From NCBI GenBank assembly GCA_903875215.1, contig CAIQVH010000032.1, positions 25,491-89,490 of the forward strand: a stretch of DNA of 64,000 nucleotides, read 5' to 3'. The number at the start of each line of letters is the position of its first letter. Position 1 is the first letter of the stretch. This document shows, piece after piece, positions 33,292-42,304 of this stretch. This DNA is from an uncultured Anaerolineae bacterium (lineage in GTDB: Bacteria > Chloroflexota > Anaerolineae > Anaerolineales > Villigracilaceae). Below the pieces are notes generated by a model. It worked only from the letters and a program-made list of their open reading frames with translations, was not told where the DNA came from and did not search any database. The position numbers and the translations under genes are program-made.

Positions 33292-35490
33292 TTAGATCCG
33301 GCCCAGGCCGCGTAAAATCCTTTCGGGGGTGAGCGGAAATTCATCAAACCAGACGCCGGTGGCGTCGTAAAGAGCGGCGGTGATGGCCGGAGCGAGCGGC
33401 AGGTAGGGAAGTTCGCCTACGCCTTTTGCGCCCCATGGCCCGATTTCGACCGGCACTTCGACGAAGACTGATTCAACCTGCTCGGGGATGTCGCGCACGG
33501 TGGGGATGAGATAAGTGCTGAACTGGTCTGTCAGCACGCGTCCGCCACGGGTGATGAAGTTTTCCTGGATGACATAGCCCTGCGCCTGGACGATTCCGCC
33601 TTCGATTTGGCCTTCAAGCAGATTGGGGTTGATGGCTTTGCCAACATCGTCGGCAGAGACGACTCGCAGCAGCCGCAGCTGGCCGGTTTCGACATCTACT
33701 TCCACTTCCACTGCCTGGGCCACATAGGTGTACAGGAAGTTGGGCATCGAATAGCCGGTTTCCTTATCCATGGGCGTGGTGGGCGGGGCGTAGTAGACGT
33801 ATTCTGCCACGGCTGGGCGTTCTTCGCTGTTCCATTTTTCCAGCGCCTGCTCGGCCGCGCCTTTCACGGCGTTGCCCGACATGAAAGTCAGACGCGAAGC
33901 CGAAGCCGACCCGGCGTTGCCCATGTTGAGCGTATCCATCCCGATCACATGAACTTTATCAAGCGTGACGCCGGTAACTTCGGCGGCCATTTGCGCCAGG
34001 ATGGTGTGATTGCCTTGCCCTACTTCGGCCGAGGCGCACCACAGCGTGACGGTGTCAATCTTGACCGACCCGTGGATTTCCACACGCGCCCAGCAGTTTT
34101 CTTTGTAACCAAAGCTGAAGCCGACGTTTTTGAACCCGGCGGCAAAGCCGCGACCGCGCCGCACGGCGCCCTGCCGTTGGCTGCCGATGTAATGCTCCCA
34201 GCCGAATTTTTCCAGGGCCGCCGCGGTCACTTCCAGCACCGTCGGTTTGTTGGGCGGTGGCGTACCAACTGCCAGGGTGTCGGTCTCCTTCAAGGCGTTG
34301 ATGCGCCGAAACTCGATCGGGTCCATGCCCAGTTTTTCCGCCAGCTTGTTCATCTGACCCTCGACCATGAAGGCCGCCTGTGGCGCGCCAAAGCCACGGA
34401 AGGCTGCGCCGGGCACCTGGTTGGTGTACACCCCGATCACATCCGCCTTATTGCTCGGAATGAAATACGGCCCGCTCTGAGTAATGGTGGAGTTGCCCAG
34501 CACCTTGTTGGTCGTGTACATATACGCGCCGCCATCGGCGATGAAGGTGTTCTCGGCAGCCACCAGTTTCCCGTCGCGAGTAGCTGCCCACTTGGCGCGG
34601 ATCACCATCGGGTGACGCTTCCCGTGCCCGATCAGCGATTCCTGCCGGGTCCAGATAATTTTCACCGGCCGGTTCAACTTCCAGGCTGCCAGCGCCAGCA
34701 CAATCTGCACCGACATATCTTCGCGCCCGCCAAAGGCCCCGCCAATGGCCGGGTATTGGACGCGCACCTGCTCGACGGGCAGCCCCAGCGAGTGCGCGAT
34801 TTGCTTCTGGTCAACATGCGTCCACTGCCCGGCCGCCTTGACCGTCAACAGACCATTTTCATCTATGTAAGCCAGACCCGCCTCCGGCTGAAGGTAGGCA
34901 TGTTCCTGCGCCGGGACGCGGTACTCGCTCTCGACGATGACATCGGCCTGCGCGAAGCCTTTTTCTACATCGCCTTTGCGGATCCGGTCGAAGACGCAGA
35001 TATTGCTCTGACTGATTTCCGGGTGGAGCGGATACGCCCCCGGCTGCATCGCCGCCTCGGCATCCGTCAACACTGGCAGATCTTCATACTCCACCTCGAT
35101 CAGCTTGCGGGCCTGGGCGGCAATTTCTTCGCTTTCGGCCACAATCAAGGCCACCTGGTCGCCCACAAAACGTACGATGGCTGGGTCGACCATACGTCGT
35201 TCGCCCTGCATGCCTGGTTGAACCGGCCCGCACAGCACTGGCTGGTCGTTAATTTGTAGACCATATTCATTCACCGGCACATCGCGGGCGGTAAATACCG
35301 CCACCACACCGGTCACCTGCTCGGCCCGCGAAGTATCCAGTTTTAAAATGCGGGCATGGGGGCGCCCGGCGAACAATATCTTCATGTGAAGCATGCCCGG
35401 CATTACCAGGTCACCCGAATATTCGGTTTCCCCGGTAACCTTGCCGATGGCATCAATTCTTACAGCAGGTTGTCCTACTATGGTTGTCAT
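33292..35490 (-). CDS. Xanthine dehydrogenase-family molybdopterin-binding subunit
   Basis: 732 residues, near the usual length for separate large subunits. Aldehyde oxidase/xanthine dehydrogenase a/b hammerhead domain (about 15-125) then the molybdopterin-binding domain. Motifs: QEHAYLQPEAGLAYI, GGAFGGREDMSVQ, RGFGAPQAAFMVEGQMN, and the C-terminal GAKGVGELPYLPLAPAI with the catalytic Glu. The substrate (purine, aldehyde, nicotinate or other) cannot be told. Last gene of a three-gene minus-strand operon; whether it is selenium-dependent is not visible in the protein. Confidence 0.92.
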   Translation of the reverse strand: MTTIVGQPAVRIDAIGKVTGETEYSGDLVMPGMLHMKILFAGRPHARILKLDTSRAEQVTGVVAVFTARDVPVNEYGLQINDQPVLCGPVQPGMQGERRMVDPAIVRFVGDQVALIVAESEEIAAQARKLIEVEYEDLPVLTDAEAAMQPGAYPLHPEISQSNICVFDRIRKGDVEKGFAQADVIVESEYRVPAQEHAYLQPEAGLAYIDENGLLTVKAAGQWTHVDQKQIAHSLGLPVEQVRVQYPAIGGAFGGREDMSVQIVLALAAWKLNRPVKIIWTRQESLIGHGKRHPMVIRAKWAATRDGKLVAAENTFIADGGAYMYTTNKVLGNSTITQSGPYFIPSNKADVIGVYTNQVPGAAFRGFGAPQAAFMVEGQMNKLAEKLGMDPIEFRRINALKETDTLAVGTPPPNKPTVLEVTAAALEKFGWEHYIGSQRQGAVRRGRGFAAGFKNVGFSFGYKENCWARVEIHGSVKIDTVTLWCASAEVGQGNHTILAQMAAEVTGVTLDKVHVIGMDTLNMGNAGSASASRLTFMSGNAVKGAAEQALEKWNSEERPAVAEYVYYAPPTTPMDKETGYSMPNFLYTYVAQAVEVEVDVETGQLRLLRVVSADDVGKAINPNLLEGQIEGGIVQAQGYVIQENFITRGGRVLTDQFSTYLIPTVRDIPEQVESVFVEVPVEIGPWGAKGVGELPYLPLAPAITAALYDATGVWFDEFPLTPERILRGLGRI

Positions 35491-35564
35491 GGTAAATCCT
35501 TTGCGTTAGCAGGTTTTGGAAAGCAGGTTTCGCAGCCTGGTGAAGCTTCTGGCTCTCAGCCGTT

Positions 35565-35993
35565 TTAGCGCGTGTAACGCTTGCCCTTATTCTTGGCAGC
35601 CGGGGCATCCAGAGGCGTGTAGCGCGGCGGGCCTATCAGCCGGTAAATCAGTGCGTAAAGCAGAGACATGATGCTCGAAAACACCACCAGGAGCACAAAG
35701 AAAAACAACAGTAAAACCGGCAGATCATAAATTCCCGAAATCCAGTGCGCCAGGGATGAAATCACCGGCAGCGCGTAGAAAATCTCTGGTAATTGCAGAG
35801 TTGGGCTCAATTCGCGCATGAAAGCCCAGCCCTGGCGCCGGCCCAGGTCGCGCGTCACCTGGGCGCCCGCCCAGGAGATGATCGGTACAATCAGCATCAT
35901 CAAAAAACCGATGCCGCGCCAGACCGGGTGGATTTTGTATGGCCGCGTAAACTCTTTTTCATGAACTTGAAAATACGATTTACTGGTAGGCAT
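35565..35993 (-). CDS. Small membrane protein inside the hydroxylase operon, unknown function
   Basis: 142 residues with three hydrophobic segments (about 26-45, 68-86, 90-118) and a basic C-terminus (KNKGKRYTR). No family recognised. It lies between the FAD/[2Fe-2S] subunit and the large subunit, 12 bases after the former. It might tether the hydroxylase to the membrane or pass electrons to a membrane carrier (inference); no heme or metal ligands stand out. Confidence 0.78.
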   Translation of the reverse strand: MPTSKSYFQVHEKEFTRPYKIHPVWRGIGFLMMLIVPIISWAGAQVTRDLGRRQGWAFMRELSPTLQLPEIFYALPVISSLAHWISGIYDLPVLLLFFFVLLVVFSSIMSLLYALIYRLIGPPRYTPLDAPAAKNKGKRYTR

Positions 35994-36005
35994 ACAACTC
36001 CTCGT

Positions 36006-37415
36006 TTAGAGCTTGCTGGCATCCTCGATGGCCTGGATGATCTTGTAATAGCCTGTACAGCGGCACAGGTTGCCGGTGATGGCCTGCTCAATTTCATTCC
36101 GGGTAGGCTGGGGGCGCTCCTTCAGCAGCTTGGCCGCGGACATGATAAAGCCTGGCGAACAATAACCACATTGCACCGCGCCATCTTGCACAAACGCCTG
36201 CTGCACCGGGTGAAGCTGTTCGCCCTGTGCCAGCCCCTCCACCGTCACAATTTCCGCGCCATCCGCGCGGGGCGCAGGCACCAGGCAGGCCATCACTGCT
36301 GTGCCATCCAGGAATATCGTGCAGGCTCCACACTCGCCTTCTGCGCACCCTTCCTTGGTGCCAATCAGCCCGGCTTCCTCGCGCAGCAGGCGCAGCAGGG
36401 TTTTCTCAAATCCTGAAGTGAATGTAAACTCCTGGCCGTTGATTTTTGTTTTGATGGAGGCGCCGTGAGTATATGCGCCGCCCGAAAAGCGCACTCCACC
36501 CGCAGCGTGGTCACTGCCCATCAGCGTGACGGGCTCCGCCGGCATTCCAGCCTGCTCCTGACCATCGCGTAGGGCACACAGCCCGCGCCGGGTAAACACC
36601 CGCACCATCTCCCGGCGGTAATCGGCCGAGCCGCGAATGTCATCGATCGGCTTTGCCGCCTGCTGCGCCAGTTCGGCGGCCTGGTCAATCACCTCGTCCG
36701 AGAGCTGTTTCCCGGCGAGAAAAGCCTCCGCTTCTGGGGCATGGATGATCGTTGGGGCCACCGCGCCGAGCGTGATGGCGGCTTGTTTAATGGTGGCTGC
36801 TTCGAGCGTGAGCACGATCGCCAGGTTGACGACCGAAATGGCCTGGGCACGGCGCAAGGCCACTTTGACGAACGTCCCTTTTTGCGTCGCATCCAGCCCG
36901 TGAAAGGCAATTTCAACCAGCATTTCATCGGGCTGCAGGACGTTTTTGCGCACGCCGGTGTAAAACTCGGCCAGCCGCACTTTGCGTTCGCCGCGCACCG
37001 ATTTGAGCACCACCCAGGCGTCGAGCGCCATCAGCGGCGTGATGGTATCGTTGGCCGGCGAGGCGGTGATCAGGTTGCCGGCTACCGTGCCGCGGTTACG
37101 GATCTGCGGCGCACCGACTTCCCAGGCGGCGCGCGCCAATGGGTAAGCTTTCTCGCGGATCAGTTTGCTGGAGGCGCAGGCGTTGTGTGTGACGAGCGCG
37201 CCGAGGTGAATGATGCCATCTTCGTCGAGCGTGATCTGGTCGAGGCCGGGGATGCGGGTGATATCGATGACGGTTTCGATTCCGGTCCGGGCGCCGCGCT
37301 CCAATTCAAGGATCAGGTCGGTGCCTCCGGCTACGAGGCGTGCCTGGGAGCGTTTTTCGGCCAGGATCTGGGTAACTTGGTCAACGCTGGTGGCGTTGAT
37401 GTATTGATTCCACAT
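36006..37415 (-). CDS. Fused FAD-binding and [2Fe-2S] subunit of a molybdenum hydroxylase
   Basis: 469 residues. Residues 1-295 form the CoxM-like FAD subunit: ARLVAGGTDLILELERG, IHLGALVTHNACASS, and RNRGTVAGNLITASPANDT. Residues about 315-469 form the CoxS-like iron-sulfur subunit: plant-type cluster GCAEGECGACTIFLDG, then QCGYCSPGFIMSA and NLCRCTGYYKI for the second cluster. The order FAD then Fe-S is the reverse of xanthine dehydrogenases, where Fe-S comes first. Electrons would run from the molybdenum centre through both clusters to FAD. Ribosome site AGGAG. First gene of the operon. Confidence 0.92.
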   Translation of the reverse strand: MWNQYINATSVDQVTQILAEKRSQARLVAGGTDLILELERGARTGIETVIDITRIPGLDQITLDEDGIIHLGALVTHNACASSKLIREKAYPLARAAWEVGAPQIRNRGTVAGNLITASPANDTITPLMALDAWVVLKSVRGERKVRLAEFYTGVRKNVLQPDEMLVEIAFHGLDATQKGTFVKVALRRAQAISVVNLAIVLTLEAATIKQAAITLGAVAPTIIHAPEAEAFLAGKQLSDEVIDQAAELAQQAAKPIDDIRGSADYRREMVRVFTRRGLCALRDGQEQAGMPAEPVTLMGSDHAAGGVRFSGGAYTHGASIKTKINGQEFTFTSGFEKTLLRLLREEAGLIGTKEGCAEGECGACTIFLDGTAVMACLVPAPRADGAEIVTVEGLAQGEQLHPVQQAFVQDGAVQCGYCSPGFIMSAAKLLKERPQPTRNEIEQAITGNLCRCTGYYKIIQAIEDASKL

Positions 37416-37522
37416 TGAGGGGTCTCCTGTGTAGATTTTTGTCGTGAGTGATAAGTTGATTTAGAACTTTCACTTGTTAATTAAAGCACAGAATCAGGTT
37501 GTCATACAACTAAATATCCTGG

Positions 37523-37560
37523 CAAAATAAAAACCCTAAAGGCTGGGAACCTTTAGGGTT
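37523..37560 (-). terminator. Terminator of the gene at 37578
   Basis: 11-bp perfect stem (37532-37542 with 37550-37560), loop CTGGGAA, and on the minus strand a TTTTTATTTTG tail. It separates this gene from the hydroxylase operon downstream. Confidence 0.85.
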
Positions 37561-37577
37561 GGGGGTTTCCGGTCAGG

Positions 37578-38099
37578 TTATTTGACCCCGACGATGACTT
37601 CATAACGCCGGTCAAAGGTGGTGACGGCCTGGCGTGTGAGACTGTTCAGGTTGCGAATGGCTGCCGGGAGGCCGTCACTATTTCCCAGCGATTGTTCGAT
37701 GGTGTCGATGGCGTTGCTGATTTGCTGAGCCAGGTCGAAGAAGGCGTTGTCAAAGGCGTACAGTTGGGCCAGTTCGCCTTCATTGATCTTGACGGCATCA
37801 AACAGGCCGGAATATCCGTAGGTGGCGTTGCGGATTTTGTCGGCGAAGGTGCGCATCAACACGGCGGATTTTTCCATGTCATCCATGAATTCGAGGCCGC
37901 CCTGGCTGATGAGCTCGGTTTGCAGGGCGGAGAGGCGTTTGACGAGTTCATCGAAACGGCGGGCGACGGTGTCGCGCAACAGTTTGTCGGCGGCGCGGCG
38001 ATTCTGTCGTTCAATGTATCCGCTAAAGCCGGGAATGTATGACGCCAGTTTTTTCAATGGGTCCTGGTCGTCGGTTACTTGGCCAAAAAAATCGCTCAT
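37578..38099 (-). CDS. Conserved-looking helical protein of unknown function
   Basis: 173 residues, no signal peptide or membrane segment. Long amphipathic helices (DKLLRDTVARRFDELVKRL, FFDLAQQISNAIDTIEQSL) suggest a coiled-coil or helical bundle. No family recognised. It is preceded by an AGGAGG ribosome site and a TATAAT (38138-38143 on the minus strand), and is divergent from fba. The short C-terminal strand (RRYEVIVGVK) is atypical for a pure coiled coil. Confidence 0.78.
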   Translation of the reverse strand: MSDFFGQVTDDQDPLKKLASYIPGFSGYIERQNRRAADKLLRDTVARRFDELVKRLSALQTELISQGGLEFMDDMEKSAVLMRTFADKIRNATYGYSGLFDAVKINEGELAQLYAFDNAFFDLAQQISNAIDTIEQSLGNSDGLPAAIRNLNSLTRQAVTTFDRRYEVIVGVK

Positions 38100-38137
38100 G
38101 GTTCCTCCTGAAATGGGTGGCTGGCAGGATTTTGTTC

Positions 38138-38164
38138 ATTATAGCCTGAGTTTATAGGTATAAT
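38138..38164. promoter_or_regulatory. Divergent -10 elements between the gene at 37578 and fba
   Basis: Minus strand: TATAAT at 38143-38138 with TTGATT (38167-38162) 18 bases upstream. Plus strand: TATAAT at 38159-38164. The two promoters overlap, so polymerase at one would hinder the other. Confidence 0.55.
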
Positions 38165-38257
38165 CAAGCTGCATATATCATCATTTACGCAACGTGGATT
38201 TTAAAGTTGCATTTCTTTCCGCAAATATTGCGGGTCGATTCTTGAAGAGAGGAAACT

Positions 38258-39208
38258 ATGATCGTTACCACCAAAAAGCTTTTTGAAGCCGCTTATGGCA
38301 AGTATGCCGTTGGCGCGTACAACATTAATAACCTCGAGCAAACCATGGGGTTGTTCCGCGGGAATGTTGAGAGCCAGGCGCCGTTTATCATCCAGATCAG
38401 CAAGGGCGCGCGCTCTTACACCCACAAGAAGATGCTGGAAGGTCTGATTCGCGCTGCAGATGAGGTTTTCCCTGAGGCAATTTTTGCCGTCCATCTTGAT
38501 CACGGCGACGAGGAAACCTGCTATGACTGCATCAGCAGCGGGTTCTATTCCTCGGTGATGATCGATGCCAGCCACGAAGAATTTGAGAAAAATGTGGAAA
38601 TTACGCGGCGCGTTGTCGAAGCGGCGCATGCCCGGGGCCTGGTCGTTGAAGCAGAGTTGGGTCAGCTGGGCGGCGTCGAGGAACACGTCAAGGTGGATGA
38701 AGCCAATGCCAAGTTGACCGATCCTGCACAGGCCAAGACATTTGTTGAACTGACCGGGGTCGATTCACTGGCCTGCGCGATTGGCACCAGCCACGGGGCT
38801 TTCAAATTCAGCGGCTCACAAGGCCTGCATTTTGAGGTTCTGGAAGAGATCCAGAAGCGTTTGCCGAATTTCCCGCTCGTGATGCACGGATCCAGTTCGG
38901 TGCCGCAGGAAGAAGTGGCGCGCATCAACGCCGCCGGTGGTGATCTGAAGGGCGCCAAGGGCGTGAACGAGGATGAGTTTGCGCGCGCCGCCACCCTGGG
39001 TGTGACCAAGGTCAACATTGATACCGATGGCCGCCTGGTTTGGACGCGCGTCCACCGTGAATTCTTCCGGGACAAGCCTTCCGAATTTGACCTGCGCCCG
39101 ATTGGCAAGGTCTTTATGGCCGAATATGCCAAGTTCATCGCGCATAAGAACCAGAAACTTGGCTCTGCCGGGCATATTCCTGAACTGCGCGCCCTGGTGG
39201 GCAAGTAA
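38258..39208 (+). CDS. fba: Class II fructose-bisphosphate aldolase
   Basis: 316 residues. Zinc-dependent enzyme of glycolysis and gluconeogenesis cleaving fructose-1,6-bisphosphate. Motifs: AVGAYNINNLEQTMG near the start, zinc-binding VHLDHGD, VMIDASHEEFEKN, VEAELGQLGGVE, GTSHGAF and VMHGSSSVP. Ribosome site AGAGAGG. The predicted leader is about 90 bases long. A 17-bp hairpin follows the stop. Confidence 0.96.
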   Translation: MIVTTKKLFEAAYGKYAVGAYNINNLEQTMGLFRGNVESQAPFIIQISKGARSYTHKKMLEGLIRAADEVFPEAIFAVHLDHGDEETCYDCISSGFYSSVMIDASHEEFEKNVEITRRVVEAAHARGLVVEAELGQLGGVEEHVKVDEANAKLTDPAQAKTFVELTGVDSLACAIGTSHGAFKFSGSQGLHFEVLEEIQKRLPNFPLVMHGSSSVPQEEVARINAAGGDLKGAKGVNEDEFARAATLGVTKVNIDTDGRLVWTRVHREFFRDKPSEFDLRPIGKVFMAEYAKFIAHKNQKLGSAGHIPELRALVGK

Positions 39209-39223
39209 ACCCATTGAGAGATC

Positions 39224-39260
39224 ACATTTCGTCCAGCAGGCTGCCTGCTGGACGAAATGT
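39224..39260 (+). terminator. 17-bp perfect hairpin after fba, no T run
   Basis: Arms 39224-39240 and 39244-39260 pair perfectly around a CTG loop; the following bases are CTTAAAG. It may end or stabilise the fba transcript. Two other hairpins in the window have the same 17-3-17 layout. Confidence 0.5.
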
Positions 39261-39270
39261 CTTAAAGCCC

Positions 39271-39777
39271 ATGCCCGCCGCTGAACAGAATTTCAATCCA
39301 TCTCGCTACCAGGTCATTCCTCGCGTGCTGATTTTTGTCACCCGCGGAACAGAGATTCTGCTTCTTAAACTGCTGCCACGCCAGGGCCGGGTGACGCGCT
39401 GGACGGGATGCTACAATGGACTGGGCGGGCATATCGAGCGGGGTGAAGATGCCTTGAGCGCCGCCCGCCGCGAACTGCTGGAAGAAGCCGGGGTGCAGGC
39501 TGATCTACGTCTGTGCGGCAACCTGATCGTCGAGACCGGTGAAAACATCGGGATCGAACTGCATATTTTCAGCGGGGAATATCTCGCTGGTGAATTGTGC
39601 GCCACCGAGGAAGGTCTCCCAGCCTGGATTCCGCTCACCGAGTTGGACCGGTTTCCACTGGTGGAGGATGCTCCCCTGCTGATCGACCGAATCCGCGCCC
39701 GCCAGCCCGACACTCCGCCCTTCTGCGGGCGTTCCTTTCTAGACGAACAGGGCCGGATGAGGCTGGTCTTTGCCTGA
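39271..39777 (+). CDS. NUDIX hydrolase
   Basis: 168 residues from the ATG at 39271; the frame opens earlier (39214) but runs through the hairpin. Full Nudix box [23 protein letters not shown] (split here as GX5E, then REL-LEEAGV). Close in layout to the MutT/DATP-pyrophosphatase group. Substrate unknown: oxidised nucleotides, NDP-sugars or similar. Confidence 0.9.
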   Translation: MPAAEQNFNPSRYQVIPRVLIFVTRGTEILLLKLLPRQGRVTRWTGCYNGLGGHIERGEDALSAARRELLEEAGVQADLRLCGNLIVETGENIGIELHIFSGEYLAGELCATEEGLPAWIPLTELDRFPLVEDAPLLIDRIRARQPDTPPFCGRSFLDEQGRMRLVFA

Positions 39778-39838
39778 AGCGCGTTTCAGGCGCACCGTTT
39801 TGCAACCGTTCCTGATGGCTCAATTCGGATTTTCCCCA

Positions 39839-39844
39839 TATAAT
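39839..39844 (+). promoter_or_regulatory. -10 element of moaC (leaderless)
   Basis: TATAAT exactly six bases before the moaC ATG, so the mRNA would start at the start codon. No ribosome site lies upstream. Confidence 0.6.
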
Positions 39845-39850
39845 CTACCC

Positions 39851-40333
39851 ATGACTTCTCTTAAACTTACCCATGTTGATGAAACCGGCCGCGCGCATAT
39901 GGTGGATGTCGGCCCCAAGGCGGATACAGAACGAGTTGCTATTGCCCGCGGTGAGATCGTGATGAGGCCCGAAACCCTGGCTCTGATCAGTGCCGGGCAG
40001 ATCAAAAAAGGGGACGTGTTGACGGTTGCCCAGGTAGCCGGTATCCTGGCGGCCAAAAAAACCTCGGACTTGATCCCGCTCTGTCACCCGATTGCGCTTA
40101 CCAAGGTTGACGTCGACTTGCAACTCGACGACGCTTTGCCAGGCGTGCAGATTACCGCCACCGCCCGGACGGTTGGGAAAACCGGAGTGGAAATGGAAGC
40201 GCTGACCGCCGTTTCCGTTGCCGCGCTGACGATTTACGACATGGCCAAGGCCGCAGAAAAAACCATGAAGATCCAGAACATCCGTCTCGTCGAAAAGCAT
40301 GGCGGCAAAAGTGGTGATATTTATAATGCCTGA
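39851..40333 (+). CDS. moaC: Cyclic pyranopterin monophosphate synthase
   Basis: 160 residues. Completes cyclic pyranopterin formation with MoaA in molybdenum cofactor synthesis. Motifs: [29 protein letters not shown] (active-site Lys and His), and [20 protein letters not shown], all canonical. The frame extends upstream to 39770, but the conserved N-terminus begins at this ATG. First gene of moaC-moaD-moaE. moaA is not in the window. Confidence 0.96.
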   Translation: MTSLKLTHVDETGRAHMVDVGPKADTERVAIARGEIVMRPETLALISAGQIKKGDVLTVAQVAGILAAKKTSDLIPLCHPIALTKVDVDLQLDDALPGVQITATARTVGKTGVEMEALTAVSVAALTIYDMAKAAEKTMKIQNIRLVEKHGGKSGDIYNA

Positions 40334-40375
40334 GTCTCCGGCGCCGCGCCGGAACCCGGCAGACAGGAAACCCTG

Positions 40376-40624
40376 ATGAACAAAGTCAAAGTTTTGTTTT
40401 TTGCCACGCTGCGCGATAAGGCCGGCCTCCGCGCCGTGGAATTGGAACTGCCGCCCGGTATGACGATTGAACAACTGAAAACCATGCTGGTTGAAAAATT
40501 CCCCAACCTGAACGGACTGATGGATCACTGCCTGGCCTCCATCAACCACGAATATCACTTCGACGAAAGCGAAATCCCCGCTGATGCTGAAATCGCCTTC
40601 TTCCCGCCCGTTTCCGGCGGCTGA
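40376..40624 (+). CDS. moaD: Molybdopterin synthase sulfur carrier subunit MoaD
   Basis: 82 residues, ubiquitin-like fold, ending in the required Gly-Gly (FFPPVSGG) that is thiocarboxylated. Supplies sulfur for conversion of cyclic pyranopterin to molybdopterin with MoaE. Sits between moaC and moaE with short gaps. Confidence 0.93.
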   Translation: MNKVKVLFFATLRDKAGLRAVELELPPGMTIEQLKTMLVEKFPNLNGLMDHCLASINHEYHFDESEIPADAEIAFFPPVSGG

Positions 40625-40636
40625 GAAGAGATCCCC

Positions 40637-41122
40637 ATGACCGAATATCCCGAAATATTCTCCATTACCGAAGATGAAATCGACCTGAACACTCTGGTCG
40701 ACTTTATCACCCTGCCCTCCACCGGCGCAGCCGCCATTTTCACCGGCATGGTGCGCGGCAGCACCACCCGGCATGAACCTGAAAGCGGCTCAGGCCGCAC
40801 GCGCCACGAAACCGCTTACCTGGAGTATGAAGCCTATACCCCGATGGCCGAAGCCAAAATGAAACAGGTCGCCGCCGAAATTCGCGCCCGCTGGCCAGTC
40901 GTGCAGGGCATTGCCATTGTCCAGCGCATAGGCCGGCTATATCCGCGCACGCCCACCGTGCTGATCGCCTGCACTGCCGCCCATCGCGATACAGGCGTCT
41001 TCGACGCCGCCCGCTATGGCATCGACCGGTTGAAGGAAATCGTCCCGGTCTGGAAGAAGGAAGTCGGCCCGCAGGGCGAAGTGTGGGTCGAAGGCGATTA
41101 TCTGCCCAGACCGGGTGAGTAA
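40637..41122 (+). CDS. moaE: Molybdopterin synthase catalytic subunit MoaE
   Basis: 161 residues. Motifs: FTGMVRGSTTRH, YLEYEAYTPMAEAKM, IVQRIGRLYP and the C-terminal KEIVPVWKKEVG with the catalytic Lys. An insertion after residue 38 (HEPESGSGRTRHET) is slightly longer than usual. Partner of MoaD. Confidence 0.94.
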   Translation: MTEYPEIFSITEDEIDLNTLVDFITLPSTGAAAIFTGMVRGSTTRHEPESGSGRTRHETAYLEYEAYTPMAEAKMKQVAAEIRARWPVVQGIAIVQRIGRLYPRTPTVLIACTAAHRDTGVFDAARYGIDRLKEIVPVWKKEVGPQGEVWVEGDYLPRPGE

Positions 41123-41159
41123 CCCGGATTCTGGCGCCAACCTGAAAAAGCGAGAAAAC

Positions 41160-42254
41160 ATGACCATGACCTGCACCAACTGCGGACGCCCCTATCCTGG
41201 CGAAGGGGCGCCTTACAAATGCCCCAGGTGCGGCGGTTTATTTGACACTGGCGACTGGAACTTTGATCCCGCGCAGGTGGATGCTTCCCAGCCGGGAATC
41301 TGGCGCTACCGCCATACCTTTACCGGCCTCCCCGCCGACTTTCCCGCTGTTTCGCTAGGAGAAGGCTCCACCGCCCTGGTGTGGGCCGAGGCCCTGGGGC
41401 GGCAGGTGGCTTTCAAGTGCGAGATGTTCAACCCGAGCGGATCCTTCAAAGACCGCGGAACCACCGTTATCGCCACCTTTCTCCAATCCCGGGGTGTGAC
41501 CTGCGCAGTGGAAGATTCTTCCGGCAATGCCGGCGCCTCCTTTGCCGCTTATGCCGCCCGCGCTGGAATCAAGGCCGGGATTTACGTTCCGGCCGCGGCC
41601 AGCGGCCCCAAACGCGCGCAAATCGAATTTTATGGTGCGGAGATTCGGCCGATTGCCGGCTCTCGTGCGGAAGTCACCCTGGCCCTGGAACGTGACCTGG
41701 CTGCCTCGTCAGATGCCTATGCCAGCCACGCCTATCTGCCGGTCAATTTGCCTGGTTACGCTACCGCCGCCTACGAAATCTTTGAACAGCTTGGCACCGC
41801 ACCTGGCGCGGTTGTGCTGCCCGCCGGCCAGGGCGGGCTGCTGCTGGGGCTGTATCGAGGATTCGGCGCGCTGCAACGCGCCGGGTTGATCAAAACCCTG
41901 CCGCGGGTGGTCGGAGTTCAGGCGCGTGCCTGTTCACCGCTCTGGGTGCTGTCGACGGCGGGCATGTCGGCATATGGCTTTATCACCGAGGGGCCGACCC
42001 TGGCGGAAGGGGTGCGCGTCAAAAACCCGCTGCGGGCGGGGGCGATGCTCAAAATGGTTGCAGCCGGACACGGGGAGTTTGTTCCCGTGGACGAGGTGGA
42101 TATCATGCGCGGACGTGACGAACTTGCAAAACGGGGGTTATATGTAGAGCCGACCTCCGCATTGGTCTGGTCTGCCCTGGAACAAAGGCTGGCTTTTTTG
42201 CCTGATCCAGTGGTGGCGGTGCTGACGGGGTCAGGCTACAAATATTCCCAATAA
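41160..42254 (+). CDS. thrC: Threonine synthase-like PLP enzyme
   Basis: 364 residues from ATG 41160; GTG 41115, overlapping the moaE stop, is the alternative. An N-terminal zinc-ribbon (CTNCGRPY, CPRCGGLF) precedes a type II PLP fold: Schiff-base Lys in FNPSGSFKDRGT, then SSGNAGASFAAYAARAG and the phosphate-binding PAGQGGLLLGLY. The likely reaction is O-phosphohomoserine to threonine, but the short form and the zinc ribbon also occur in cysteate- or other PLP-family enzymes. Confidence 0.88.
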   Translation: MTMTCTNCGRPYPGEGAPYKCPRCGGLFDTGDWNFDPAQVDASQPGIWRYRHTFTGLPADFPAVSLGEGSTALVWAEALGRQVAFKCEMFNPSGSFKDRGTTVIATFLQSRGVTCAVEDSSGNAGASFAAYAARAGIKAGIYVPAAASGPKRAQIEFYGAEIRPIAGSRAEVTLALERDLAASSDAYASHAYLPVNLPGYATAAYEIFEQLGTAPGAVVLPAGQGGLLLGLYRGFGALQRAGLIKTLPRVVGVQARACSPLWVLSTAGMSAYGFITEGPTLAEGVRVKNPLRAGAMLKMVAAGHGEFVPVDEVDIMRGRDELAKRGLYVEPTSALVWSALEQRLAFLPDPVVAVLTGSGYKYSQ

Positions 42255-42304
42255 TCAGGGGTCTGGTTGGATGCAGGTTCACGGCCCCACAACATGGAGG
42301 TAGT

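Noticed and set aside
33084..33347. 87-codon minus-strand frame over the aptamer region
   Set aside because: It crosses aptamer C and both terminators and has no ribosome site; the RNA structure explains the sequence.
33607..35259. 550-codon plus-strand open frame
   Set aside because: Antisense to the hydroxylase large subunit, whose family motifs are unmistakable. It also begins after the aptamer terminator, so it is not a credible target of that RNA.
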